The notes: generated by a model from the sequence alone, not told the origin. A stretch of 26,868 nt of DNA from Chlamydiales bacterium (GCA_021372185.1 JAJFUY010000204.1:1-26868), one strand, 5' to 3'. Counted from the stretch's first letter, positions 1 to 9,155 are shown. Translations and numbers: made by a program.

Positions 1-57
1 TAGAGCTTCTGTATCATTAAAGCGCTGTAAAGCTGAATAGGTTGAATCAAGTGACAT
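1..57 (-). CDS. 5' end of an unidentified gene, cut by the window edge
   Basis: An ATG at 57-55 on the minus strand opens a frame that stays open for 19 codons to the window edge and encodes MSLDSTYSALQRFNDTEAL. A strong ribosome binding site (GGGGAG, plus-strand complement at 64-69) lies 6 nt upstream of the ATG, which is the main reason to call a gene here. Too little is visible to name a family. It is divergent from the ExoD-like gene that starts at 175, so the 58-174 gap should hold promoters for both; no clear sigma-70-type pair was picked out there. Confidence 0.6.
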   Translation of the reverse strand, partial: MSLDSTYSALQRFNDTEAL

Positions 58-174
58 GGCACACTCCCCGTATTTTCTTAGTTATAGCAAATATTTTAAT
101 TACTTCAGCACTTTTTTCTTTGTATTTTAAGAGAGAAATTGCCATAGGTATAGCAAATGAACATTGGGCCATAA

Positions 175-720
175 ATGAAACGACTTAGCTTTTTAGCCAA
201 AACACAAGAACTGCTCCTCTACACAGACCGCTACCAAACAGTGACACTTTTTGAAATAAGCCAGCTTTATGGTTCTAGCCTTTGCATACTCCTCATATTC
301 TTACTTAGCCTTCCCCTACTTGTTTTTTCGACCATGTGGGTGGTTTTACCTATAAGCTTCTGCATTCTAATCCTGGGGTGTTTGGCGGCTTTTGATGAGC
401 GTTTATGGCTTTTAGATAGCCTAAAAAGACAAGCTGTCCCCTCCCCTATCTTAAAAAAAGTGACAGTTTTTACTATAAATTGCCTAGAGAAGGTACGTAA
501 TGTAATACCAGATACACCTTTTTTAGAGCCCTATGCTGGCATCTTTCGGATTGCGAATCCGCTAATTCTTATGATTGCAGGGTTTGAAGCTGGATTTATC
601 CAAAGCCCAAATACCAGCTACTGGACAGTCTTGTCGCTTATATTTGTCTCTTTGGGCTCAATAACAGATAAGGCCTACATCTTTTTAGCAGGCTATGTTT
701 TCTTTCTTATTGGATTTTGA
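175..720 (+). CDS. ExoD-family integral membrane protein
   Basis: This 181-residue protein is rich in hydrophobic helices at about residues 33-72, 122-142 and 148-181. Its layout resembles the ExoD family (named for an exopolysaccharide-related gene of rhizobia): a short cytosolic N-terminus, a 'TLFEISQLYG' segment, a hydrophobic pair, a polar linker with a Leu/Arg-rich helix (FTINCLEKVRNV), then a C-terminal hydrophobic pair. The biochemical role of the family is not established, so no function beyond an inner-membrane protein is claimed. No strong ribosome binding site precedes the ATG. The 3' end overlaps the convergent methyltransferase gene by 14 nt. An unrelated small membrane protein remains possible. 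Confidence 0.6.
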   Translation: MKRLSFLAKTQELLLYTDRYQTVTLFEISQLYGSSLCILLIFLLSLPLLVFSTMWVVLPISFCILILGCLAAFDERLWLLDSLKRQAVPSPILKKVTVFTINCLEKVRNVIPDTPFLEPYAGIFRIANPLILMIAGFEAGFIQSPNTSYWTVLSLIFVSLGSITDKAYIFLAGYVFFLIGF

Positions 721-1846
721 GGAGTTTTTCTAAGGTAATACTTATCCCAAAAGATGCTGCAAGGTCTTTATAGGCCTTCCAGTTAGGCTCTGGGATGTTT
801 TTTTTGCGCGTTGCGCGTATGAGAAGGTTCTTGGGTGTATGTTCTGGGTCAATAAACTCAATTAAATCAACCATATAGCCGCACTGGTTTAAAATTTCGG
901 CTCTTAGGGCATCTGTCATGAGGGCTGAAAAGCGCTCTTTTAAGAGACCATGCTCTAAGAGTATGGGCATTTTGTCTTTTTTTATTTGGCTGGCTACCTC
1001 GTGTTGGCAGCAAGGAGCTACCAATATTACCTGGGCTTTTAGTTTAATAGCTTGAGCAAGAGCGGCGTCTGTAGCAGTATCACAGGCGTGTAGTGCCAAA
1101 ACTAGATCAACCGGTGCATCTTGTGTGTAGGCCTCAATGCGCATCTGTTTAAAGTGCAAATTTTTGGCATGGAGTGTGTCTTTTAAGGCCTGGCACTTGT
1201 CTATAACGTCTTTTCGGGCGTCAATACCTGTTATAGTGGCATTCCCAAGCATGTTATATAAAGCAAAGGTAAGGTAGGCTTTACCGCAGCCAAAGTCTAC
1301 AATATGTGGCTCAGTATTCATCTCAGGGCGGATATCGTTGATGAGCTCTAAAAAGCGGTTAATCTGCTTAAACTTATCAAACTTATCGCGGATGACCTTG
1401 CCGTCTTTAGACTGGATGCCAAGGGCAATTAAAAAGTCTGACGGCTCTTTTTCTGGCAGTTCGTAGTTTTTAGATCTATTGTGGGATAGATCTTGCAGGT
1501 ACACCTTTTTGTGCGCTGTTATTTTGTAGGTGGCTTTGCCGTTTTCTATATGGGCATGAATTTCGTCGTCAACAAAGTGCACAAGTGCCTGTGAAAATCG
1601 ATCCAACGATTTTGCAAACTCTGACTTAAGCTCACCCGGTGTGACATTTACAGTAAAGCTTTGAGTCTTGGTAAAGGAAGAAATCTGAAATGCAAGCTGG
1701 CTTTTAATGAGTATGGCGCGGATTCGTACGCGTTTTATGTCGCTTGAGTCAACGGGCGCACTAAAAGCGGCAAAAACAAAGCGTTCAGGGGCCTCTTGAA
1801 CGCGTGAGGATAGTAAAGTGATAAAAGCGTGTATGTCAGTTTTCAT
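707..1846 (-). CDS. class I SAM-dependent methyltransferase (Methyltransf_32/PF13679-like)
   Basis: This 379-residue protein has a Rossmann-type methyltransferase domain in its centre. Motif I is VDFGCGKAYLTFAL at about residue 185, followed by an acidic GIDARKD segment that would bind the ribose of SAM. Further on are LALHACDTATD and APCCQHE, the signatures of the PF13679 group that includes eukaryotic METTL25/GSTCD-type proteins and bacterial proteins of unknown substrate. The N-terminal 180 residues carry many basic positions and could bind RNA; this is inference. The gene lies 26 nt downstream of the small orphan at 1873-2250 on the same strand and probably shares its transcript. Substrate unknown. 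Confidence 0.75.
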   Translation of the reverse strand: MKTDIHAFITLLSSRVQEAPERFVFAAFSAPVDSSDIKRVRIRAILIKSQLAFQISSFTKTQSFTVNVTPGELKSEFAKSLDRFSQALVHFVDDEIHAHIENGKATYKITAHKKVYLQDLSHNRSKNYELPEKEPSDFLIALGIQSKDGKVIRDKFDKFKQINRFLELINDIRPEMNTEPHIVDFGCGKAYLTFALYNMLGNATITGIDARKDVIDKCQALKDTLHAKNLHFKQMRIEAYTQDAPVDLVLALHACDTATDAALAQAIKLKAQVILVAPCCQHEVASQIKKDKMPILLEHGLLKERFSALMTDALRAEILNQCGYMVDLIEFIDPEHTPKNLLIRATRKKNIPEPNWKAYKDLAASFGISITLEKLLKIQ

Positions 1847-1872
1847 GCCACCAAGGATAGCATGAAAAAGAT

Positions 1873-2250
1873 TTACGCTGTTTTACTCTTTTCAGTTTTG
1901 GTAACTTTAGATTCAAAGTTTTTAAAACAGTATGAGATGTCGTTGAAATATTTGGTTAAACCAACGCCGAGGTTCCCTAATGCTTCATTAAATTCAGGAT
2001 TATGCTGTATCCAGTAGATGAGAGAATCTAGGTCATTTCTAAGCTTAGGCTCTATGGGAGCTATTTCCCGGCTTTCATTGATTTTATGCTTGAGGGCATT
2101 GGCTTCTTTTCTTAGTGTAACAAGTATTGCTTTAAGACGATCTTCGCTTGCGGGGTTCATCTCCACGCCAACAGTTTTTAGTTCTTCAAGATGCTTGCAA
2201 GTATCGGCAATAATTGACGATATATCTGATCGCTGCACTGGTGTAGGCAT
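1873..2250 (-). CDS. small helical hypothetical protein
   Basis: This protein of about 125 residues matches no family I recognise. It is predicted to be almost entirely helical, with two amphipathic stretches (about residues 8-60, then 65-110) and a basic, Lys/Thr/Ser-rich C-terminus. No signal peptide or membrane segment is seen. A TTG at 2256 would add two residues, but the ATG at 2250 is chosen because AAGGAG (complement at 2260-2265) sits 9 nt upstream of it and only 3 nt from the TTG. It is followed after 26 nt by the methyltransferase gene on the same strand. Its upstream side faces repeat element A. Confidence 0.6.
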   Translation of the reverse strand: MPTPVQRSDISSIIADTCKHLEELKTVGVEMNPASEDRLKAILVTLRKEANALKHKINESREIAPIEPKLRNDLDSLIYWIQHNPEFNEALGNLGVGLTKYFNDISYCFKNFESKVTKTEKSKTA

Positions 2251-2326
2251 AAACAATAACTCCTTAGTTCTTGCCTACCAATAGCCAATCCTGCGAATTA
2301 TTGTAAATAAATATATTTAATCTTGC

Positions 2327-2538
2327 TTTAGAGCCCACCAGGGCGATTGAGCGAAGCCCACCGTGACCGTAGGGAACGGTGGGAACGTGATACAATAAGA
2401 AATGGAGCCCGGCTTAGGGCGATTGAATCACGAGATTGAATCGCCCTAAACCGGGCTCCTGGGGTATTTATACCTTTTCCCACCGTTCCCTACGGTCACG
2501 CTGGGCTTTGCTCAGTCGCCCGAAATCGGGCTCTAAAA
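2327..2538. repeat. nested palindromic repeat, family A copy 1
   Basis: An outer inverted repeat of about 58-61 bp (left 2327-2384, right 2478-2538) starts at each end with TTTAGAGCCC. Inside it is a strong hairpin at 2404-2459 with about 27-bp arms. Each outer arm also contains its own hairpin of the form CCCACCGT...ACGGTGGG. The inner arm reuses the outer motif GAGCCC...AGGGCGATTGA, so the element looks built from one module copied in both orientations. A second, shorter copy lies at 12807-12981. The right end is 9 nt from the leuS stop codon. No ORF or transposase is inside, so it could be a non-autonomous mobile element, a terminator or both. Confidence 0.85.
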
Positions 2539-2547
2539 CCAATACTT

Positions 2548-5067
2548 CTACACCACAATGTTGAGAAGTTTGTTAGGAACAAAGATAGCCTTTCTCACTT
2601 CTTTGCCGTCTAAAAACTTGATCACGTTGGGGTGGTTGCGGGCGAGATTCACAATTACCTCTTCAGACTGGTCTTTAGGTAGGTCTACTTTGCCGCGGAT
2701 TTTGCCGTTTACTTGGATGACGTAGGTTACAACTAGGTCTTCTAAAAACGCTGCATTGTAGGCCGGAAATGGCATGTAGGATAGTTCTTCTTTTTGTCCA
2801 AGCATCTGCCAGAGCTCTTCGGCAATATGGGGTGCAAAAGGAGATAGGAGCTGCACAAAGATCTTTAAAGACCATTTTGAGTAGGTGTCATGGCGGTTTA
2901 CTTCGTTTACATATTCCATCATTTTAGCAATCGATGTATTAAACATGAGGTTATCAATATCACTTCCCACCTTGGCAATAAGCCTGTGGGTGATTTTCAT
3001 GGTCTCATCGTTTGTAGTATCGCTATGCTTGTCTGTAGCTGCTACAAGATCATAGACGCGAGCTAAAAAGCGTCGGCAGGCAGCTACGGCGTCTGTGTTC
3101 CATACCTTTTCTTTTTCAAGTGGGCCCATGAACATTTCATAGAGGCGTAATGCGTCAGCTCCATAGGTCTCAATAATCTCATCGGGTGTAATGCCATTGA
3201 GTTTTGATTTTGACATCTTCTCTACATGGCTTTCAAGCTCTTCACCGGTTTTTTGGTGGAGGTACTTGCCCTCTTTTTCTATCACTTCAGCTGGGTCAAC
3301 ATAGGCATTTACGCTATTTTTATAGCTTCTTGCAACAATTAACCCCTGGTTTCTGAGCATCTGAAATGGTTCAAGCGTAGATACAAGGCCGCAATCATAC
3401 AATACTTTGTGCCAAAAACGAGCATATAGTAAGTGAAGTACTGCGTGCTCTACTCCCCCTACATATAAATCTACCGGTAGCCAGTATTGTTCTGCTTCTT
3501 TTGACCAGGCAGCATCAAGGTTGTGAGCATCTGCAAAGCGAAGGTAGTACCAGCATGAGCCTGCCCATTGGGGCATGGTATTGGTTTCACGGCGTGCTTT
3601 TTTGCCGGTTTTTTTGTCAGTGATGTTTACCCACTCAGATACCTTTGCAAGCGGGCTTTGGCCATCGCCTGCTGGCTTATAGTCTTGCAATTCTGGCGGG
3701 CAAAGTGGCAGCTCGTCAATTCCTAAAAGGCGTGTTGACCCATCTTCAAAGTGCAATATAGGCATGGGTTCAGCCCAGTAGCGCTGGCGAGAAAAGAGCC
3801 AGTCACGCAATTTATAGTGCACGGCGCGTTTTCCTATACCCTTTTTTTCTATCCAGTCTAAAAAGACGGTCGTTGCCTCTTTTGTGGTGAGGCCATCTAA
3901 GGATATTTCGCTGTTTTTGCTGTTAATAGCAATACCTGGTTCTTCGAACGCTTTGCCACTTGGAGCTTCACCCTCAACAGGTTTCACAACAGGGATAATG
4001 GCAAGATTATGTTTTACAGCAAATTCGTAGTCGCGCTCATCAGAGCCCGGAACGGCCATAATGGCCCCAGACCCATATGTAGCTAGCACATAGTCGGCAA
4101 TCCAGATAGGAATTTCTTTACCCGTTGCTGGGTTTATAGCGTAGCTTCCTGTAAAACAGCCGCTTTTTTCTTTGTTGAGCTCTGTTCGTTCAAAGTCGTT
4201 CTTAGCGAGGGCTTGTTTTTTGTAGGCCTCAACAGCTGCTTTTTGATCTGGCGTTGTAAGCATATCAACAAGTGGGTGTTCAGGCGCTAAAACGGTAAAA
4301 GTGGCTCCAAACGCAGTTTCTGGGCGTGTTGTGTATATGGTAAAGTGTTGCTTGATGCTCGGCACTTCAAACTGCATGGTGCCGCCCACGCTTTTGCCTA
4401 TCCAGTTAATTTGAGAGGCTTTTATGTATGATGGCCAGTCTACAGTTTCAATATCAGCAAGTAAACGATCAGCGTATGCTGTAATTTTGAGCATCCACTG
4501 CTTTAGTGGCTTTTTCACTACAGGATAGCCACCTTCTTTGGTTTTGCCGTTATCTACTTCTTCGTTTGCCATCACAGTGCCAAGGTGGGGGCAGTAGTTC
4601 ACAGACATCTCAGCTTCGTATGCAAGGCCTTTTTCTACAAGTTTTGTAAAAATCCACTGTGTCCATTTGTAGTATGTGGCGTCACTTGTGGCAATTTCAC
4701 GCGTCCAGTCATAGCTAAAGCCAAGAGATTTAAGCTGTGTGCGGAAGGTATCAATATTTGCCTTTGTAGATATGGCAGGGTGCGTGCCAGTACGTATCGC
4801 ATACTGTTCTGCCGGCAGGCCAAAGCTATCCCAGCCCATAGGGTGAAGTACATTAAAGCCAAGCATACGCTTATATCGGGCCACAATGTCAGTCGCAGTA
4901 TACCCTTCTACGTGCCCTACGTGCAGCCCGGCCCCTGATGGGTAGGGAAACATATCTAAAACGTAGTATTTTGGTTTAGAATGGTCTACTTCTACTGTAA
5001 AAGTACCCTCTTTTTCCCAAAAATTCTGCCATTTTTTTTCTATTTCTTTATGTTCGTATTTCTGCAT
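2548..5067 (-). CDS. leuS: leucyl-tRNA synthetase
   Basis: This cytosolic class Ia synthetase charges tRNA-Leu with leucine using ATP. The 839-residue length is normal for bacterial LeuRS. Visible landmarks are the HIGH-type motif as HVGH at residues 49-52, the CP1 editing domain with TTRPETAFGATF near residue 250, and the KMSKS loop (EKMSKSKLNG) near 615-620, followed by an anticodon-binding helical domain and a C-terminal domain ending near residue 839 with VNGKIRGK. All key motifs look intact. The start ATG has AAGG 8 nt upstream. The gene is divergent from the beta-helix pair. Its 3' end faces repeat element A, which may act as its terminator. Confidence 0.98.
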   Translation of the reverse strand: MQKYEHKEIEKKWQNFWEKEGTFTVEVDHSKPKYYVLDMFPYPSGAGLHVGHVEGYTATDIVARYKRMLGFNVLHPMGWDSFGLPAEQYAIRTGTHPAISTKANIDTFRTQLKSLGFSYDWTREIATSDATYYKWTQWIFTKLVEKGLAYEAEMSVNYCPHLGTVMANEEVDNGKTKEGGYPVVKKPLKQWMLKITAYADRLLADIETVDWPSYIKASQINWIGKSVGGTMQFEVPSIKQHFTIYTTRPETAFGATFTVLAPEHPLVDMLTTPDQKAAVEAYKKQALAKNDFERTELNKEKSGCFTGSYAINPATGKEIPIWIADYVLATYGSGAIMAVPGSDERDYEFAVKHNLAIIPVVKPVEGEAPSGKAFEEPGIAINSKNSEISLDGLTTKEATTVFLDWIEKKGIGKRAVHYKLRDWLFSRQRYWAEPMPILHFEDGSTRLLGIDELPLCPPELQDYKPAGDGQSPLAKVSEWVNITDKKTGKKARRETNTMPQWAGSCWYYLRFADAHNLDAAWSKEAEQYWLPVDLYVGGVEHAVLHLLYARFWHKVLYDCGLVSTLEPFQMLRNQGLIVARSYKNSVNAYVDPAEVIEKEGKYLHQKTGEELESHVEKMSKSKLNGITPDEIIETYGADALRLYEMFMGPLEKEKVWNTDAVAACRRFLARVYDLVAATDKHSDTTNDETMKITHRLIAKVGSDIDNLMFNTSIAKMMEYVNEVNRHDTYSKWSLKIFVQLLSPFAPHIAEELWQMLGQKEELSYMPFPAYNAAFLEDLVVTYVIQVNGKIRGKVDLPKDQSEEVIVNLARNHPNVIKFLDGKEVRKAIFVPNKLLNIVV

Positions 5068-5141
5068 GAGCTTGCCTTAAATGTCATAGTGGCCACGAAG
5101 TGTAGCAAAGAATCACCTTTTTTTGAAGGGAGTAAAAATCT

Positions 5142-5169
5142 TTGTACAAAAATATTCCTGTTTTATACA
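5142..5169 (+). promoter_or_regulatory. possible promoter for the beta-helix genes
   Basis: TTGTAC at 5142-5147 and TATACA at 5164-5169 are spaced by 16 nt, about 60 nt upstream of the ATG at 5230. The region is AT-rich and divergent from leuS. The match to the sigma-70/sigma-66 consensus is moderate only. Confidence 0.35.
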
Positions 5170-5229
5170 TGCTGCAAAAAATACTAGCATCGGCAGTGCA
5201 TGCTGCTTTTACATAAAAGGAAGATGGTT

Positions 5230-7206
5230 ATGAATATTTTTGCACGTGGAAAATGCAAGCTTGCGGCATATGTCTTAGCTGCAATGGCAACAGCTGTTAC
5301 CCTGCCGGCCTCAGCCGATGGGAAGGCTCCAAAAGAAGCAAAAAAAACGGCAAAAAAGAAAAAGACCGTAAGCGGTCATAACTCACAGTTTGTACTTCTT
5401 AGCCAAAATCTTGAACTGCTTAAGAGCTTAAGTCAAAAATTTCATGATAACAAGAATCCAGCACTATCAAATCTTGTGAATTCTGCTATCCAAAATGCTG
5501 AAACTATAGTTGCTATGGGTACAAAGGCAAATCCGATAGAGATCAATAAAGCGCTCTCGAGTGTAAATAAAGTTTTGAATCAGGCAAAGCATAAACACTA
5601 CAAGCCAAAGCACAAAATTCACCATGTGTCAAGTTCTGATAGCTCAGATGCAGACTGCAACTTCTGCCCGCAAATTAGTGAGCTAGAATCTGAAGTAGCA
5701 AAATGCTGCAGCGCGATAAAAACTCAAATTATTGCTTTACTTCGCTTTATACAAGCAGAGTTTCCTTGCGATGCACACATTGCCATCAATAACGTACCCT
5801 ATGTCATTTCCCAAAGCGGTAAATACTGTGTAACAAGAAACCTTGTGTATAACGGAAGTGACGCTGCCATCACAGTAAACGCCAACAATGTAACAATTAA
5901 CTTTGAAAATCATAGCCTTACACTTAACGACCCTGCAGCACAAGGTATTTTGGTACAGGATGTATCAGAGTTTACGTTAGAAAATGACATTATCACAGGC
6001 TCATCACTCTTCAGAACATCAACTAGTGCGGCTGTTGCCCTTGTAGGTGTGCAAAAAGCCACTCTTACAAATATCTACACTGCCAACACAACAAAAGGCG
6101 TGATGATAGAAGGTTCTAACGATGTGAGAATTGAAAATGCCTTTTTTCAAAACCATGAAGGCTTGGCTACAACTAGCGCGACAATAGGTGCCGGCGTGTG
6201 GGTAGATGCGTCATCATCTGTAACTATTGAGGCAAGCCGCTTTGTGGGGGCAAATCTTCATGCGCCATTACCTGCAGGTGAAGCCTCAAATGCCATCTTG
6301 GTTCAAGGTGACTCATCAAATGTTACCGTGCAAAATTCTAGCTTCACTAATTGGCTAAGCACCATGACCTTTAATCAGATTAATGGAGCGCTTATTGACC
6401 ACTGCACCGTGCAGGCATCTGGTTTATCTACAAGCAACATGCTTCAGCTTGGTTCTATGACCACAGAAGCTAACGATATTACCATTATGAGCAGCACCTT
6501 TACTCAAAATACTCAAAGCCCAGGCTTTGATGGCATGCTCTTTTTAAATGGCTCAGGCTGCATGATGGAAGATGTGATTGTTGATGTAACAACTGTGAAT
6601 GATACTGATGTAAACCCCTATTTTCCGGGAGCAGTACACGTAGGTTGCGCAATTAATGGCCACCAAGTGTGCTCTCCAATACTTGCCTACGACAACATCT
6701 TAGCTAAAAACTGCATCATTAAAGGAGTTAATCAGTATGGACTGCTTGTTGAAAATGGTGCATTTGTCACCTTTACAGATAGTCAATTTACCGATGCTTC
6801 TGTTGCGAACATCTTTTTAGATGGAGCAGTAGACCCAACGTTTCATCAAAGTACCTTCGGTGCCCGTGGCTGCGTGATAAAAGACTCTACTATCACCTCA
6901 TCTACAGGTAATGGTGTGTTACTAAATCCTGGTGCAGATACGAATGCTATTATCGACTGCGATATTAGTAACAATGGCACAAACGGTATTGTGGTTTCTC
7001 AGTATGCTCACAAGAGCCATATTAGAGGCAATAGCATACATGGTAATGGCTCTACTGGCATTACAAGTAATGAAGGCACAACGGCAGCTTATTTTAATAC
7101 ATCGTGCAAAAATACAGGAACTGACTGTGTAGGTATAACGCCAGCACAACAGCCTACAGGTCCTGGAGCACCAGTAGCTGGTTCTAATATTTGCTGCACA
7201 CCATAA
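5230..7206 (+). CDS. secreted right-handed parallel beta-helix protein (paralogue 1)
   Basis: The start is placed at the ATG at 5230 because AAAGGA (5216-5221) is well spaced from it. In-frame ATGs at 5200 and 5224 would spoil the signal peptide or the spacing. The 658-residue product begins with a signal peptide (basic start, then AAYVLAAMATAVTLPASA). A Lys-rich linker, a helical region and a His/Lys/Ser-rich low-complexity stretch follow. A conserved cysteine block (ELESEVAKCC ... FPCD) then leads into a long NosD/pectate-lyase-like beta-helix with repeated Asn/Val/Thr rungs such as VTINFENHSLTL. The C-terminus is GSNICCTP. No autotransporter barrel is seen. The next gene is a paralogue 30 nt downstream. 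Export across the inner membrane is likely; the ligand or enzymatic activity is unknown. Confidence 0.8.
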   Translation: MNIFARGKCKLAAYVLAAMATAVTLPASADGKAPKEAKKTAKKKKTVSGHNSQFVLLSQNLELLKSLSQKFHDNKNPALSNLVNSAIQNAETIVAMGTKANPIEINKALSSVNKVLNQAKHKHYKPKHKIHHVSSSDSSDADCNFCPQISELESEVAKCCSAIKTQIIALLRFIQAEFPCDAHIAINNVPYVISQSGKYCVTRNLVYNGSDAAITVNANNVTINFENHSLTLNDPAAQGILVQDVSEFTLENDIITGSSLFRTSTSAAVALVGVQKATLTNIYTANTTKGVMIEGSNDVRIENAFFQNHEGLATTSATIGAGVWVDASSSVTIEASRFVGANLHAPLPAGEASNAILVQGDSSNVTVQNSSFTNWLSTMTFNQINGALIDHCTVQASGLSTSNMLQLGSMTTEANDITIMSSTFTQNTQSPGFDGMLFLNGSGCMMEDVIVDVTTVNDTDVNPYFPGAVHVGCAINGHQVCSPILAYDNILAKNCIIKGVNQYGLLVENGAFVTFTDSQFTDASVANIFLDGAVDPTFHQSTFGARGCVIKDSTITSSTGNGVLLNPGADTNAIIDCDISNNGTNGIVVSQYAHKSHIRGNSIHGNGSTGITSNEGTTAAYFNTSCKNTGTDCVGITPAQQPTGPGAPVAGSNICCTP

Positions 7207-7236
7207 CTATTATATTTTTTTTGAGGAAATAGCGAA

Positions 7237-9138
7237 ATGATCATCAAATTTTGTGGAAAAATAAGCTTTATGGCCATACTTATGGGGGCATTTACCCTCG
7301 GTGTGCCACTCAGGGCTGAATTTGAAGGGGAAGAACAACTTATAGAGCAGAATGCAAAAAATCTCTCGACGCTAGCCGCTGCCCAAATACGCCTTAAAAC
7401 ACTTGCTAGTACAAGTAAGGACCCAGAACTTTTGGATCTTGTAAAAGTTGCCTTAAAGCGTGTGAACTATGTTGTGCAAGGTGGAGAGGATGTGCCTCAA
7501 GAGCTTGTCCTTAAGGCTCTTTCTTCTGTACAAAAGGTGCAGGCAAGGGTAAGCCAAACTCAAGTGCAAGACTCTATAAAGGCCGAACACTCAAGCCACA
7601 GAATTTCTGATTCTTCATCTCATTGTGATGTTGGCCACGATATTGCTGAGCTGGAGTCTGAAGTTGAAGACTGCTGCAACGTCATCCAGCAGCAGTTAAC
7701 TGAAATACTTACCTTCTTAGAAAATCAGTTTCCGTGTGATAACGTACAAGTTATCAATAACGTGCCTGTTATCATTAATGCATCTGGTAAGTACTGTGTA
7801 ACAAAAGAGCTGCTTTATAGCGGAACAGGTGCGGCAATTACCGTAACAGCAGATAATGTAAGTATTAACTTTCATAACCATAGCCTTACACTTACAGATC
7901 CTAACGCACAAGGCGTTGTGGCTCAGAATGTCAGTGAGTTCACGCTAGAAAATGACATTATTCAAGGCTCTAGCATCTTTAGAACAGCCACAAGTGCCGC
8001 AGTTCGCCTCTCAGGTGTTCAAAAGGCAACGCTTACAAACATCTACACTAAAAACACTACTCGTGGCGTAGATATCGTTGATTCAACAGATGTTCATGTA
8101 AGACTCTCTAAATTTGAAGCGCATGAAGGAAGAGCGCAGGCTGTGTTCCCAAGCCCTGCAACACTTGCTGGAACTGGCGATGGTGGCGGCGTATGGATAG
8201 TGGACTCAAATGGCGTTAGTGTAGACACAAGTAGCTTTGTGGGTGCAGATCTTGGTTTTGACGCAAGCCGTAGCTCATTTGCGATGCACGTAGAGGGTGC
8301 CTCAAGAAATATTCAAGTATCAAATAGCACGTTTAATAACTGGCTTGGAACATTTCATATTCTGAATGTTACAGGCATGATTATTGACCACTGCCAGGCT
8401 GTAGCCTCTCCAATTTCGAACTTTAACCTTATTCAGATGGGAAGCTGCGATGAAGCAGAACATGCAAATGATGTCATCATCAAAAACTCTAACTTTATCC
8501 AGACTACAGCCGTTCAGGGTTTTGATGGCCTGCTTATTCTTGGCGGTTCTGGCTGCATATTAGAAAATGTGCTGGTAGATACTACCTCGCAAGACATTCT
8601 TGTTAACCCAGCCTATTTACCATCAGCTTTACATATTGGTACAGCAGGTTGTGACCCTTATACAAATTTAGTAGCCACAAACTGCGTGATTAAAGGGGTA
8701 AATGGCCGCACAGTGCATATTGAAAGCGGATCTAACATTGTACTTGATGGCTGCCAAATTTCTGGTGGTACTAATGTAAACGTGTTTATGACATTTGCAT
8801 CAAGTTGTGTTGTCAAAAATTCTATGATCTTTAATGGCGATAGCGGCTTCTTTTTAGTGGCAGGAGCCGGCACTGGCGGTAATTCCATTGAAAACTGCCA
8901 AGTGTTTGACAATACGGTCTACGGTATCCAGGTATCAGATCAAACAAATAACCATGTATCTGGTAATAGTGTGTGGGGAAGCCGCGTAGGTATATACCTC
9001 TCATTTGCAGGCTTTACAGAAACATACAACAACACGGTATGCAACAACAGCGTAAACAACTGTCACAACGTAAACCAGGCTCAAACGCCAGGCGCAAGCC
9101 CAGCAGTTGTAGGCTCTAACGTGTGCTGTTCACCATAG
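7237..9138 (+). CDS. secreted right-handed parallel beta-helix protein (paralogue 2)
   Basis: This 633-residue tandem paralogue of the preceding gene shares the same layout: signal peptide (MAILMGAFTLGVPLRA before EFEGEE), helical N-terminal domain ending in ALSSVQKV, a CC-containing helix (ELESEVEDCC), FPCD, then the beta-helix. Identity is highest around residues 180-275, for example VSEFTLENDI and SGVQKATLTNIYT, and falls towards the middle and C-terminal rungs. The C-terminus is GSNVCCSP, close to GSNICCTP of paralogue 1. The ATG has GAGG 10 nt upstream. Beta-helix folds of this kind occur in carbohydrate-active enzymes and surface proteins; no catalytic residues could be assigned. Repeat element B follows 17 nt after the stop. 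Confidence 0.8.
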   Translation: MIIKFCGKISFMAILMGAFTLGVPLRAEFEGEEQLIEQNAKNLSTLAAAQIRLKTLASTSKDPELLDLVKVALKRVNYVVQGGEDVPQELVLKALSSVQKVQARVSQTQVQDSIKAEHSSHRISDSSSHCDVGHDIAELESEVEDCCNVIQQQLTEILTFLENQFPCDNVQVINNVPVIINASGKYCVTKELLYSGTGAAITVTADNVSINFHNHSLTLTDPNAQGVVAQNVSEFTLENDIIQGSSIFRTATSAAVRLSGVQKATLTNIYTKNTTRGVDIVDSTDVHVRLSKFEAHEGRAQAVFPSPATLAGTGDGGGVWIVDSNGVSVDTSSFVGADLGFDASRSSFAMHVEGASRNIQVSNSTFNNWLGTFHILNVTGMIIDHCQAVASPISNFNLIQMGSCDEAEHANDVIIKNSNFIQTTAVQGFDGLLILGGSGCILENVLVDTTSQDILVNPAYLPSALHIGTAGCDPYTNLVATNCVIKGVNGRTVHIESGSNIVLDGCQISGGTNVNVFMTFASSCVVKNSMIFNGDSGFFLVAGAGTGGNSIENCQVFDNTVYGIQVSDQTNNHVSGNSVWGSRVGIYLSFAGFTETYNNTVCNNSVNNCHNVNQAQTPGASPAVVGSNVCCSP

Positions 9139-9155
9139 GGTGAGCATTTGTTTTT

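Noticed and set aside
2327..2538. CRISPR array or integron attC interpretation of the nested repeats
   Set aside because: The repeats are inverted and nested rather than regularly spaced and direct, with no unique spacers, no cas genes and no integrase nearby.
4585..4938. 117-codon plus-strand frame inside leuS
   Set aside because: It overlaps the catalytic HVGH-containing region of an intact leuS and has no recognisable domain.
5200..5229. Upstream ATG codons at 5200 and 5224 for the first beta-helix gene
   Set aside because: The ribosome binding site at 5216-5221 fits only the ATG at 5230, which also gives the better signal peptide.
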